From Archegozetes longisetosus (taxonomy: Eukaryota > Arthropoda > Arachnida > Sarcoptiformes > Trhypochthoniidae), in assembly GCA_018873245.2 (NCBI GenBank), contig JAEMBT020000001.1, forward strand, positions 10,450,220-10,514,219: 64,000 nt of DNA, written 5' to 3'. Positions 22,520 through 33,332 of the stretch are shown one piece after another. The notes beneath the pieces were generated by a model. The model ran no database searches, was not told the DNA's origin, and saw only the letters and a list, made by a program, of their open reading frames with translations. The position numbers and the translations under genes were made by a program. Every line of letters starts with the position of its first letter. The stretch's first letter is position 1.

Positions 22520-24375
22520 CTAGTATAAGTAAAACTTTTGAGACAAAAAACTGAATGCAATATAGATAAATAAGTCATCTATCATTCCGCATTGTATTTG
22601 TAGTAATGTCCTAGTATTTCCATCAGAATTTAGGCCAAGATTACTCAATTTTCGAAATCCATAAAACTTCACAAGTTCCATTTTCAAAGTTCGCCATTTT
22701 TTGTAAAGTCCGGCTTCAACTGAGTATCCGATACTAATAAAAATATTTTAAAGTTTTTAATTATATAAAATGAGTATCTGTTATTGTAAGCGAATTTTTA
22801 CTAAGTTTTAATTTTAACTCTAGTTTTGCTGTGATTCCTATTAATAAGATATCCGATCAATGACTCGAAATATTTATTTTTCGCTACAGCCATATGTTTG
22901 TTCAAGTCTGGATTAACGAATAATTTAGCTTCTATTATTTGCCATTCTCTTATATAAGCAATTTTCTTATTGATCACATCTTCAAGAATTGATTTTTCGA
23001 TATCACGCTATTTTAGAAACAGAAAATGAAAAATAAGATATCTTCCGTAAACATAATATTCGTTTGGCTTACGTCTTGATCATTGAGACTTGAAATTCTT
23101 TTATGAATATAATTCAATTTTGGATCATCTCGTGGCCATTGATGTACGTAATATAAATTAGAATAATCTCCTGTTACTAAACTTAAGTTTGACTCGACTA
23201 GATCTTCAAAACTATTTATGGTTTTCATTGGTTGGAAAAGAAGTGATGACAATATTGAAGATGAATAACAGGGAATCAAAAATATTGTGGTCAGTGACCA
23301 AATATTCAAAATAAAATATTTTCGTTCAGAAATTCCTTGATTCAGAAGACTTCCATAAATTTTTAAGAATATTTCCCCAAAATCTTTTCTATAGTTTCTT
23401 CTGTTTAAGAATCTATCTAAAATTAATTAATTAACAATATATTATTATTAGGAGTTTTATAATCGAATACTTTGTTGCCGTTCTTCGAAAAATGCCACAA
23501 ATCCGATAACAAACACAGAAATGAATATGCTTATCCAAATACAAAACGAAAACGTGTTCATTAAAAATTTGAAAAAATTTTTAGGTTCTGAATACAATGC
23601 GCTGAGTATGGCAAAGTTATATTCCTGTTCAACCCATTGTACAGACCAGCCCAACTCATAAGTATATATCTCATTGGAATATAGTTGCAATATTAGATCG
23701 ACATTCTAGAAAAACAAAATATTTCTGATGCTTAAATAAAATTAGAGGAAAAGTTGAATTTTGTTACGCGTAAAGGTTTAAGAGTCAATAAGAGTAGTAT
23801 TTTCAAATTTACTTTTGTAAATTAAAAAAATTAGTCTTAATAACTATTTTTTGAAAAATTTACACTGCTGCTCTTGTAATGTATATCTAAACTCTTTATT
23901 GCTTTAAATCAAAGTTTTCAGTATTGATCACGAGAGGAGCTCTTGACATACCCAAAAATCTTTTTAAATAAGAAATACTTTCATAATAAATAATCATAAA
24001 TTTATTAAGTATTAACCTGTGATTTATGAAGTTCGTGCATATTTTGATTTCTTTCGTAATTGCGATAAGATATATTGTAATGTGACATAAGAAATTCCAT
24101 CAGTGCTGCCTCTAAATGACAGATCAGATGCTATGAAAATGAATTTAAAATAAAAACTATTACTCGAATGAACAAATATTAAGATTCAATCAGTAAAAAT
24201 AAACTTTGGAAGTGACCATTATCAGCTTCAAAAGTCTACTCACGTTTGATCCAAGTCCTATTGTTGCGACATTAAGCTTTGAAACATTAATACCTTTCGA
24301 GATACAGTTATTACAATAATTGGATGGGGAAGATAATAGTTTGCATTTTGTAAGAATAGTCTCTATTGCGACCAT
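22520..24375 (-). pseudogene. Ionotropic receptor IR-A (frameshift in last membrane segment)
   Basis: Six exons with the same plan as IR-C: 24375-24244, 24130-24017, 23705-23471, 23416-23073, 23007-22802 and 22733-22520. The ATG at 24375 is used because the frame upstream opens on GTG. The protein has no amino-terminal domain. It has a short ligand-binding lobe S1 (exons 1-2), first membrane segment (exon 3, FCIWISIFISVFVIGFVAFF), pore and SYSSSIL-type segment (exon 4, NIWSLTTIFLIPCYSSSILS), lobe S2 (exons 4-6) and a final membrane segment. In exon 6, relative to IR-B, one base is lost in the final segment (near 22535-22550), giving a stop at 22520-22522. The sequence continues recognisably to about 22480 in another frame. 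Probably a chemoreceptor; the frameshift may be recent decay or an error. Confidence 0.75.
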
Positions 24376-25077
24376 GACTTTAAAATTTACTTTCACTAGT
24401 AGTAAACTTAATAAGAAATCAAAATTCTAACACATGAATAAAGATGTCAAAATGTCATATTTCTCTATGTACGAATTCAATAAGACTATAGTTTAGTAAT
24501 TATACTGTTACTAATCAATGTGAATAAGACTATATATGCGTGAGAAAATTGCAGATACGTCATTTAAGGTAAAATTGAGTTTACATATACAATAATGTAT
24601 TTATAAATATTTAATTCATTTCAATCAAATCGAATAGTGTTTTTCTCTTTATTATAAAAAAATAATTGAATAAAAATAGTTTTCTTATGGAAAACAATAA
24701 TTATTTCTTAATTATACTTCAGAAATAAGTTGACAGCAATTATGAAAGAAATCGTTTCAATGCAATGAAATCAATTTAGGTTAAGAAAAATATAAAGCTT
24801 TCGATTTATTTGCGTTAGTAACAAAAAATACCTATTTTGGAGAAAATAATTGAAGAAAATAATAAGTTATTAAGAAAAATTATCAAAATCAATACTAAAT
24901 ATTTGTTTAATTGAGCACGAGAAAAACTAATATGATCTATTGAATTAATCTCAACTTTACTATAAACACTTATATTGAAATTATATATTGATCAATAATC
25001 GGTTTAAAGGAAAAATAAAATTTTACAAATGGGATTATTTCTAAGCACGACTAAGCTACTAATCGTTTATTCTTATT

Positions 25078-27539
25078 TTAAAGGCAACCCAACTTGTATC
25101 GAACAAATTCTAATATAAGTGAAACAAATGCGATCACAAAACCAAATGCAATATAAGTAAATGAGTCAATTATTATTTTATAATCTATTGGTATTGATGC
25201 ATTTGCATCTTTATCTGACTTCGAGTCGAAATTATTTGTTATTCTTAATGCTTTTAACTTCATTTCTTCCACGGTAAAAGACCTCCACTTTCTGTAAAGT
25301 CCAGCTTCAACGGAATATCTGATACTAAGAAAAATTTTAAAATAGATCAAAGATTAAAAGATTTGAAATTAATGATATTTTACTATTTTTAATATCTTCC
25401 CGAGTTTTACTGTAAATTCTATTAACAAGGTATCCAACTAATGTCTCAAAGTATTTATTTTCCGAAACAGCCACATTTTGATAAAACTCTGGATGAATAA
25501 GTAATAGGTTTTCTATTATTTGCCCTTCTCTTATATAAGCAATTTTCTTTTTGACCACGTCTTTAAAAATTGACTTTTGAATATATTCCTATTTTAGGGT
25601 ACAAGTTATAAAAATAATTTAGAAAACTTCAATAAACATAATGTTCATTTGATTTACGTCTTGATCATTGCGATTTGAAATTCTTTTATGAACATAACTC
25701 AGTTTAGGATCTACTGTCCGTTGTCGATGTGCGTAATATAGATCAGAATAATTTCCAGTAACTAAATCCAAGTTTGATTCGACTAGATCTTCAAAACTGT
25801 TTATGGTTTTCATTGGTTGAAAAAGAAGTGATGACAATATTGAAGATGAATAACAGGGAATCAAAAATATTGTGGTCAGTGACCAAATATTCAAAATAAA
25901 ATGTTTTTTCTCAGAAATTCCTTGACTCAAAAGACTCCCATAAATTTTTAAGAATATTTCCCCAAAATCTTTTCTATAGTTTCTTCCGTTTAAGAATCTA
26001 TCTAAAATTAATTAATTAACAATATATTATTATTATAGGTTTTATAATCGAATACCTTGTTGTCTTTCTTCGACAAATACCACAAATCCGATAATAAACA
26101 CAGAAATAAATATGCTTATCCAAATATAAAACGAGAATGTGTTCGTTAAAAATTTGGAAAAGTTTTTAGGTTCTGAATATAAGGCACTCAATATAACAAA
26201 ATTATATTCTTGCTCAAACCATTGTAAAGACCAGCCCTCATTATAAGTGTAGATCCCAGTCGCGTATGGTTGTAATATTAAATCCACATTCTAGAGAAAA
26301 ATATTTTTGTGCTTTATAATGATAGAAAATTATAATCCACAAGAAGTACTTAAAAGCAATCAATTAGTTTATTGACAAAGACAACATCTTTTGCATTGTT
26401 GACGGAGATTATCCTACTTTTAATAATTAAAAATAGAAATTTCAAGCTTTAGTTAAAGGCTTATAACAAGAAGGTCGGAATTATTTTATCAATACTTTTC
26501 ATTATTAGGAAAAAGCGTCAAATATAAGGCAAAATTTTTTCTCTTTCAATAAACTTTCAAATAGGCCCATAGAGTAGAAAAAATTTTAACCCCTTTAAAT
26601 GCAGTCAATTTCAATTTATGCTTTTTTTAATGAGAATACTCTATAAGCTTTCCTACTGGAGAGATACGACAATTTTCAATATAAACCTGTGATTTAGAGA
26701 GTGCTTTTAAACCCAGACTTCTGTCATAATCACGATAAGACACATTGTATTTCGTTAGAAAAAATTCCAACAGAGCTGACTCCAAATTACATATCCGATG
26801 CTATAAAATCGAACTGAGAATGTTAGATATTTCTCCAAATAACAAATTATGAATAAATAAAAATTAGGAAAAATGTTTAATTTATATCAGTGGATCCTAA
26901 GCTTTTTTCTCGTGGACCACATGAACGTCTAAAATGTTTTCTCAACTCATTAAGAGAATCTTTTTCAGTTAAGCATTTTTATTCAATTAAACCATGTAAT
27001 TGTTTATTTAATACAAAGCTTATCAATATTAGGAACAATTTATTCAATGAAGGATGCAAATCACTTTATATTTTTAATTTAGATCTCCATTTACTCTTTA
27101 GACACACGAGACCAAAGAATCTTCATAAATTCTTTTTATCTAGCTTACCAAACGCTTCATTCCGTAATTTTAACCTAGGTTACCTAATTTTAACTAACCG
27201 ATATAGTGGTGTTTTATTTAATATAGTTAAGTTAGGTTAGGTTAGGGGAATAGCGCTTGTAGCAGTGCCTGACATGCAGAAGAAGTTTAAGTACTCCATG
27301 TAACTCTTTTACATCTAATATGGCTCACAAATCTAGGCAAGCATAGAACGAATAGTTAACAAAAATCAGTTATAAAAATAAATCAATTTCAACGAGAAAC
27401 TTACACTAGATCCGTATCCTACGGTTGCAATAGTAAGCTGTGGAGCATTAATCCCTTTCAAAATACAACTATTGTTACAATAAGTTGATGGAGAAATTAG
27501 TTCTCTACATTTTAGTAGTATACTCCCAATTGTGACCAT
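25078..27539 (-). pseudogene. Ionotropic receptor IR-B (1-nt deletion at end of exon 5)
   Basis: Exons 27539-27405, 26800-26687, 26290-26056, 26001-25658, 25588-25384 and 25324-25078. The lengths equal those of IR-C for exons 1-4 (135, 114, 235, 344), but exon 5 is 205 nt instead of 206, in an A-rich run near 25384-25392. The last exon, whose reading frame is confirmed by its YSVEAGLYRKW and final membrane-segment motifs, therefore joins out of frame. Motifs otherwise match IR-C: FYIWISIFISVFIIGFVVF, NIWSLTTIFLIPCYSSSILS, KTINSFEDLVES and the final membrane segment. A different donor could rescue the frame but I see no good one. Intron 1 holds a hAT-like repeat shared with IR-C. Confidence 0.72.
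26887..27340. repeat. hAT-like interspersed repeat in IR-B intron 1
   Basis: Starts CAGTGGATCCTAAGC...GTGGACCACATG and is similar over about 450 bp to 35186-35680 in the same intron of IR-C. It was therefore present before the two genes duplicated. It contains a short TTAGG run (27225-27244). No TSD could be fixed. Confidence 0.5.
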
Positions 27540-28213
27540 TATTTCGAAATTTTAGTTATGCTCTATACAAAAGTTAAAAATTGTTTTTTAAACACTTCAG
27601 GAGCACATAACATAAAAACACTTAAAATTGAGGTAATTTCTACGTTATATTTCAGAAGAATGATAGTTGCTTAATGAGCGTAAGGCCATTAATTGAGATA
27701 ATTATCTTTCTACTCTGTGTTTTAGAGCAAATAAATAATTTGATAGAATTGGATTAATATATAGAATTTGTAACATTACCGCGCAAGACTACCATGAAAG
27801 TACAGTATATGTAAAAATCGATTTATGAAAATGCTTATGATTGAATAAGATTATAAATTTTTAGTATAATACTACTCTAACTCCAACCAATTATATGCGG
27901 GATTCGTCGCAAATCACGTAATATAATATTAGAAATATCGAAGTAATTTATACACACAAAACTCATTAAATACATGTATTTTTGTTTGCTAAAATTCGTT
28001 CGGGTTAAGCCCCTATGCCCTTCCAAAGTTAACTAATGCCCATAACTTTATGACTTCTAGTTAGCCAACCCCTTGACTGATCATAACGATGCATATCTAG
28101 TTTTAAAGCATATTAGAAGATCTATCGAAAGAAATTTAAAATTATAACAATTGTATTAATATATAGTATTTCAAATATTCGGGGCTTCTAATTATGATAA
28201 GACCCTTATTTCC

Positions 28214-28276
28214 CCACCCAACTCATAAGTATATGTCTCATTAATATGTTGTTGTAATATTAGATCCACATTAGAG
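28214..28276 (-). pseudogene. Ionotropic receptor exon-3 scrap
   Basis: Bases 28214-28276 resemble 23647-23705, the 5' end of IR-A exon 3 (YTYELGW region). The following 200 bp resemble IR-A intron 2. From about 28510 the sequence resembles the upstream flank of IR-A (24500 onward), so exons 1-2 and the rest of the gene have been deleted from this unit. It marks a sixth member of the array. Confidence 0.6.
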
Positions 28277-28509
28277 AAATAAAATATTTCTGGTGCTTCC
28301 ATAAAACTGGAGGAACAATTGAATTTGTTACGCGTAAAGTTTAAGAGCTAATAAGGATAGTATTTTTAAAGTTACTCTTAGTAAATTTTAAAAATTTTAA
28401 AGCTTAATCTTTTACCGAGAACACACTTTTAACAAATTTTTTTGAGAAATTTCCACTACTACTCTTGTAATCTTAAACACCTAATTACTTTAAATCAAAG
28501 TTTAGTAGG

Positions 28510-30252
28510 TATACTGTCAATATAAGTTAGACTATATATGTGTGAGAAAATTGCAGAAATGTCGTTCAAGGTAGAATTAGGTTTACACTGAAGCAAGAAT
28601 AATTATTTACTCATAAAAATTGATTCAAGCTACAGAGCACTACATTAACAATAGTGTGTCTAGTTTGACGGCACGCCCTTTATATATTATTATTTCTAAA
28701 AAAGGTAACATTAATGTCAAAAGTTCTTAGTTCATTCATTAGTCGAACGATTAATTTTTCAATAGTTGAGTAGTGTCAGACTGGCTGGCTCTTGAGTCAG
28801 GGTAAGATCACTACAATACATACAATAATGTGTTTATAAATATTTAATTAATTTCAATCAAATCGAATAGTGCTTTCCTATTTATTACAAAAAATAGTTA
28901 AATAACAACAGTTTTCTTATGGAAAACAATAATTATTTCCTAATCATATATTAGAAGTAAGTTGACAGCAATTATGTAAGAAATCATTTCAACACAATGA
29001 AATCAATGAAAGATGTCTTCAAGTGAAAAAAAGATTAAAGGCTTTCAATTTCTTTATGTCAATAACAAAAATACCTATTTTGGAAAAGCAATTGAAGAAA
29101 ATTATGTTATTAGAGAAAATCCTCAAAATAAATATTAAAAGTTTTATTGATTTAACATAAGAAAAATTAATATAATTTATTGAATTTATTTAAACTTTAC
29201 TACAAGTACTTCTATTGAAATTATATATTGATCGATAGTCTTATGCAAAGTATGAAAACATGTTTTATTTACTAACTCTAATTAAACGGAACCTATAAAA
29301 TCTTTGCAAATTGCGAATTACATAAACTTTCATTGGTTTTAGTTTGAAGGCGCATATTATTGCATATTTTGGTCAAACTTTCAAGCATATGCATATTTCC
29401 TCATTTCGCGAAATAAGGTCATATTTTTGTACTTTGACTTTGTACTCTCGAACGACACTTAAATTTGTCTTTTATACAAAAATCATAGAAAATTAAAATT
29501 TTGTTTTGAAAATAAAAGTTGTTTGAATTCATACCTTGAAGTTTCACTCTGTAGAGCATTCCCGAGTGAATTATCACTTGGAACTGTCGAATAAAGCAGA
29601 CCAATGAAACTTTTTACAAACACTGTTCTCGACCTCGAAATCTTTTCTACTGTTCTTTACTCTAAGTGATTTAGTCAAATTTCATTTTCATTATTCGTTG
29701 CTTTTCAAAATACTGTATACTGAAATTTAAGTTAAAAGATATAATTTTCAAACAAAAAATTGAAAAAGGCTATGATAATGCCTAAAACAAAACTTTGTTT
29801 AAGAGAACAATTCAGGTAATATATGAATGAATTCGGTGATGACATACTATCACCTAATGGTAAAATACTTTACTATCAGTCTTGTGACAAATTTCTCAAT
29901 TCGAATAAGAATATCAAGATGTTTCAAGTTAGACAACATTTAGAAAATGCAGTTCATACCAAAAACCTCGAGAGGACAAAATATAAAAATTAAACATTAA
30001 TCGACTGATAAAGGAGTCTTTAGCTAACATTTCCATATTTTTATTGGAACTCACCATTGCTTTTATTTCCGCTGGTATTCCTTTCAGTAAGTTAGCCAAT
30101 CCTCTATTCAAAGCATTCTTAGAAAAATATACAAATCATACAATACCAAATCAAACGTCATTGAGAAGGACATACCTACCTCTATTTTATGTTAAAGTTA
30201 TGGCGAAAATTAGAGATAAAGAAGTTTGACAAACTCTGACTATCAATTATAA
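28510..30252. other. Duplicated IR flank and intergenic DNA
   Basis: 28520-28590 and 28815-29240 repeat the flank at about 24500-24990. An unrelated stretch of about 230 bp (28590-28815) is inserted between them. No gene seen from 29240 to 30252. Confidence 0.45.
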
Positions 30253-30456
30253 TCCTTACGACAAAAAAATCCGGAAATCAGTGGTATATTTTCAGAATTA
30301 ATTTTTCCGACCTCAACCTGATTGAAAGCCTATGAAGAATAATAAACGATATTATTAAGAAAGAAGAACCAAAAAAATTTTAACTGTGGGTCGCGAAAAT
30401 GAACAAATTATGAGATAATTTATAATTAGGAGTATAGGAGTCGTTTTACAAAAGTA

Positions 30457-31730
30457 TTAGGGGTACCGGAAAGAAGCCGCGCATTGAATGACAAAAAAAT
30501 TTTTTTTTATTAAACTAATTGTAATTAAATTCTAATCGATTATATATTCGCCATCATTATCGATGACATCTTCCCATCTCTGTACCAAACTCTTGATACC
30601 CTGCTCATAGAAAGAGGGTGGCTTTGAGTCGAAGAAGTCAGAGAGTTCTGTTCTGATGGCATCAATATCTTTGAATGTCTGACCGCTGAGGAAGTGTTGC
30701 AGAGAACGGAAGAGATGGTAATCTGAAGGTGCGATGTCAGGTGAGTAGGGCGGGTGAGGTAGCACTTCCCAACCAAATTCTCTGATCGTATTTTGGGTTG
30801 CTTTTGCGGTATGTGGTTTCGCGTTATCCTGTTGAAGGATAACTCCTTTTCGATTTATCAGTGCTGGCCGTTTTTCAAATAATGCCTTCCGTAAGCGATC
30901 TAATTGTTGACAATAGATGCCTGCCGTCACTGTCTGTCCCATTTCCATCACTTCAAAGTGGATAATTCCCGCACAATCCCACCAAACACAAAGAAGTGCC
31001 TTTTTCGGGTGAAGACCTTGTTTTGCCGTCGGAACCGGGGTTTGACCACTAGATAGCCATTGATTTTTGCGCTTAGGGTTTTCGTAAAGAACCCATTTCT
31101 CATCTCTGGTAACAATTCGCTTAAGAAATGGTTCTTTGTTTTGTCTAATTATCAATGAATTGCAAATTATGGTCCGCATTCCTTTGTTTTCGGGCGTCAG
31201 TTCATGGGGGACCCAAACTCCCGCTCTATTTATTTTTCCGATTTGTTGTAGATGTTCCTGGACAGTCGACCAGCCGCATCCAAGTTTGTTCGCCAACTCT
31301 TCAATAGTTTGTCGAGGATCAGATTCGACCAGTGACCGCAGGACATCGTTATCCAATAAAACTGGTCGACCGGATTTCGGGCGATCTTCCAGGCTATAGT
31401 CACCTGATCGAAACATACTGAACCACTCCTGACATTGACGGACACTCAATACTTGGCCATAGATATCGCAAATGTTTTTGGCGGCCATCGTTGCATTAGA
31501 TCCCCGGCCGTATTCATAAAGTATACAATGCCGAATGTGGTTCTTATCGGGTTTGTAGTCAGACATTGAGTTGGACACAATTTTTAAAATAATTATTCAC
31601 AAAAAATTAATGGTTAATATTGCAAATTTCAATTAAGAAATGGAATCGATTTGTAAACAATTGAATTCTGATAATAAATTATGTGCTAATTATGTTCAAA
31701 AAATGCGCGGTTTCTTTCCGGTACTCCTAA
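30457..31730 (-). mobile_element. mariner transposon, 1274 bp, apparently complete
   Basis: Terminal inverted repeats TTAGGGGTACCGGAAAGAAG (left) and TTAGGAGTACCGGAAAGAAA (right, complemented), about 28 bp long with few mismatches. TA flanks both ends (30455-30456 and 31731-31732). The single gene inside is full length, so the copy may be or recently have been active. It is nested in a Tc1-type element. Confidence 0.93.
30532..31566 (-). CDS. mariner transposase (D34D), intact
   Basis: 344 residues from the ATG at 31566; an upstream in-frame GTG at 31578 is not used. The N-terminal half has two helix-turn-helix motifs (LSVRQCQEWFSMF and ELANKLGCGWSTVQEHL), then the WVPHEL linker motif (118-123). 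The catalytic triad is D155 (TRDEKW), D247 (QQDNAKPH) and D282 (SPDIAPSDYHLF) with exactly 34 residues between the last two, the mariner signature. The length equals that of canonical mariner transposases of about 345 residues, and there is no stop or frameshift. It catalyses excision and reinsertion of its element at TA sites. Base composition is less AT-rich than the neighbourhood, consistent with recent arrival. Confidence 0.96.
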   Translation of the reverse strand: MSDYKPDKNHIRHCILYEYGRGSNATMAAKNICDIYGQVLSVRQCQEWFSMFRSGDYSLEDRPKSGRPVLLDNDVLRSLVESDPRQTIEELANKLGCGWSTVQEHLQQIGKINRAGVWVPHELTPENKGMRTIICNSLIIRQNKEPFLKRIVTRDEKWVLYENPKRKNQWLSSGQTPVPTAKQGLHPKKALLCVWWDCAGIIHFEVMEMGQTVTAGIYCQQLDRLRKALFEKRPALINRKGVILQQDNAKPHTAKATQNTIREFGWEVLPHPPYSPDIAPSDYHLFRSLQHFLSGQTFKDIDAIRTELSDFFDSKPPSFYEQGIKSLVQRWEDVIDNDGEYIID

Positions 31731-31908
31731 TATGAAAAGACACATTGAAAAGTGTATAGCTGCAGAGGGAGACCGAGTTAAATCGTCATTTCTTTTTAGT
31801 TGTAATAATTAGAATCAAATGCATTCTTGTGGTAAATTTTAGGTCAAAATATTGTAATTTTCATTGCAAACTTTACACTTACTTTTTCCGGACTTTTTTG
31901 TCGTCAAG

Positions 31909-32359
31909 TATATAAGATATAATTATTTGTTATTATTGATACATTAATGTATAGGTGGATGGCAGGATGAAATTCATTATTTTATAAATTGACTTTTCGA
32001 CTGATCTATATGTATTTTTTAACGCTGATCCCGAATATGAAATCCAAATTTTTTTTATATAGAATATTTTCCGAGATATTCGACTTGAAATATTTTATAT
32101 CGAATTTTTCCACTTTAAGATTTTTTATTATATGATATATGATTTCGATGTAGAATTTAACGCTGATTACAATTATGAAACCCGTTTTTCTATATCTATA
32201 ATATCCTTAGAGAAAATCGAAGATTCCTTTTAAACGTTTATTTTAAGGACATCTAGCGGATAAACTATAAGTTATGCAGAGGTGGGCCCATTGACAATTT
32301 TGATCGGGATGATGACCTCTATTAAAATATATCATGAGATCCCGGGTGTATGGATAACC
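31909..32359. other. Intergenic, no gene seen
   Basis: AT-rich DNA with two weak internal direct repeats around ...TATATCGAATTT; no supported gene. Confidence 0.35.
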
Positions 32360-33075
32360 AGAATCCCAGACTTATTTTCATCGTTCTTTCTAATTCTAAA
32401 ATCTGGATTAGTATTGATGAAACTACTGATAGTACAGGTAGAAGTGTTGGCAATGTTATAATTGGAGTCTGGGTGGAAGTAATTCAGATTCATATTTGGT
32501 GAATTCTGATATTTTAACAAAATCTAATGCTACGCATATTATGAGATTATTTGAAGATTCCCTAAAACTTCTTAGACATGAAAATGTAACGTGCAACAGT
32601 GTTTTACTTTTTTGACAGACGCTGCTTCTTATATGAAATGTGCTGCAAATATAAAAAAATGTGTTTTTGGAAGCGCCAAATATAGTTCAAAAATTTCTTG
32701 AACTATTTAATATTTCCTAACTGTCATTACTTTCTGAACTCATTCTTGCAAGATGGAGGACTTGATTAGAGTGTGTTGAGTATTATAAAAATAATATCAA
32801 AAAATCAAATTTGTTATTTCAACTTTCAATCCAGAGGATGCTTTATCAATCGATATTGCAAAAGAATGCTCAGAGAGTTCAAAAATAAATCAACAGCTAG
32901 CTTATATTCATTCAAATGTTTCATTAATCAAACAAGTATCTCGAGCTTTGTCTAATTCTAATGGATCTCTAGGAAAAGTTATATTTGAAAAACTCCAGAA
33001 TTTTTTCCTTAAAAATACTGGTCTTAATAAGATTTATAATATAAGAAAAATATTGAATGGAGAATACGTGCCAAT
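32360..33075 (+). pseudogene. hAT transposase middle fragment, broken
   Basis: The forward frames read a WISIDETTDS..R.VGNVIIG block (near 32405-32465), the catalytic core start of hAT transposases, then TDAASYMKCA (near 32616-32645), and a YIHSNVSLIKQVSRALSNS block (near 32905-32965) typical of the region before the dimerisation domain. Several stops and frame changes interrupt it. No terminal repeats were identified. Confidence 0.55.
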
Positions 33076-33332
33076 AATTGATAATCGGAAAAGATTTATT
33101 TTTTTAATCTGAACATCATTTTGTGGTTTATCGTAACATTAATTTACTTAAATAACTATTTATAATATCCTATATTATTTGAATATTAAAATTCACTGAA
33201 TTTGAAGACGCACAATTAAGTTTATATTTTGAGCTTTTTAAGAGTATACGCGCATATTTTGCACAAGGCTATTGATGAATAATCAATTTTAAGAACAAAA
33301 TAAAGTTTTATCAAAGGAAATATCCATAAATG

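Larger units (their letters stand above)
30253..31908 (+). mobile_element. Tc1-type nonautonomous element, copy 2 (interrupted by mariner)
   Basis: Left end CCTTACGACAAAAAAATCCGG, right end TTTTTTGTCGTCAAG. The interior matches the copies at 11649, 40465 (inverted) and 52191 and carries a degraded Tc1 transposase C-terminal third. A mariner element sits at the TA of AAAGTATGAAAA; copy 4 (52388-52399) shows this site uninterrupted. Confidence 0.78.
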
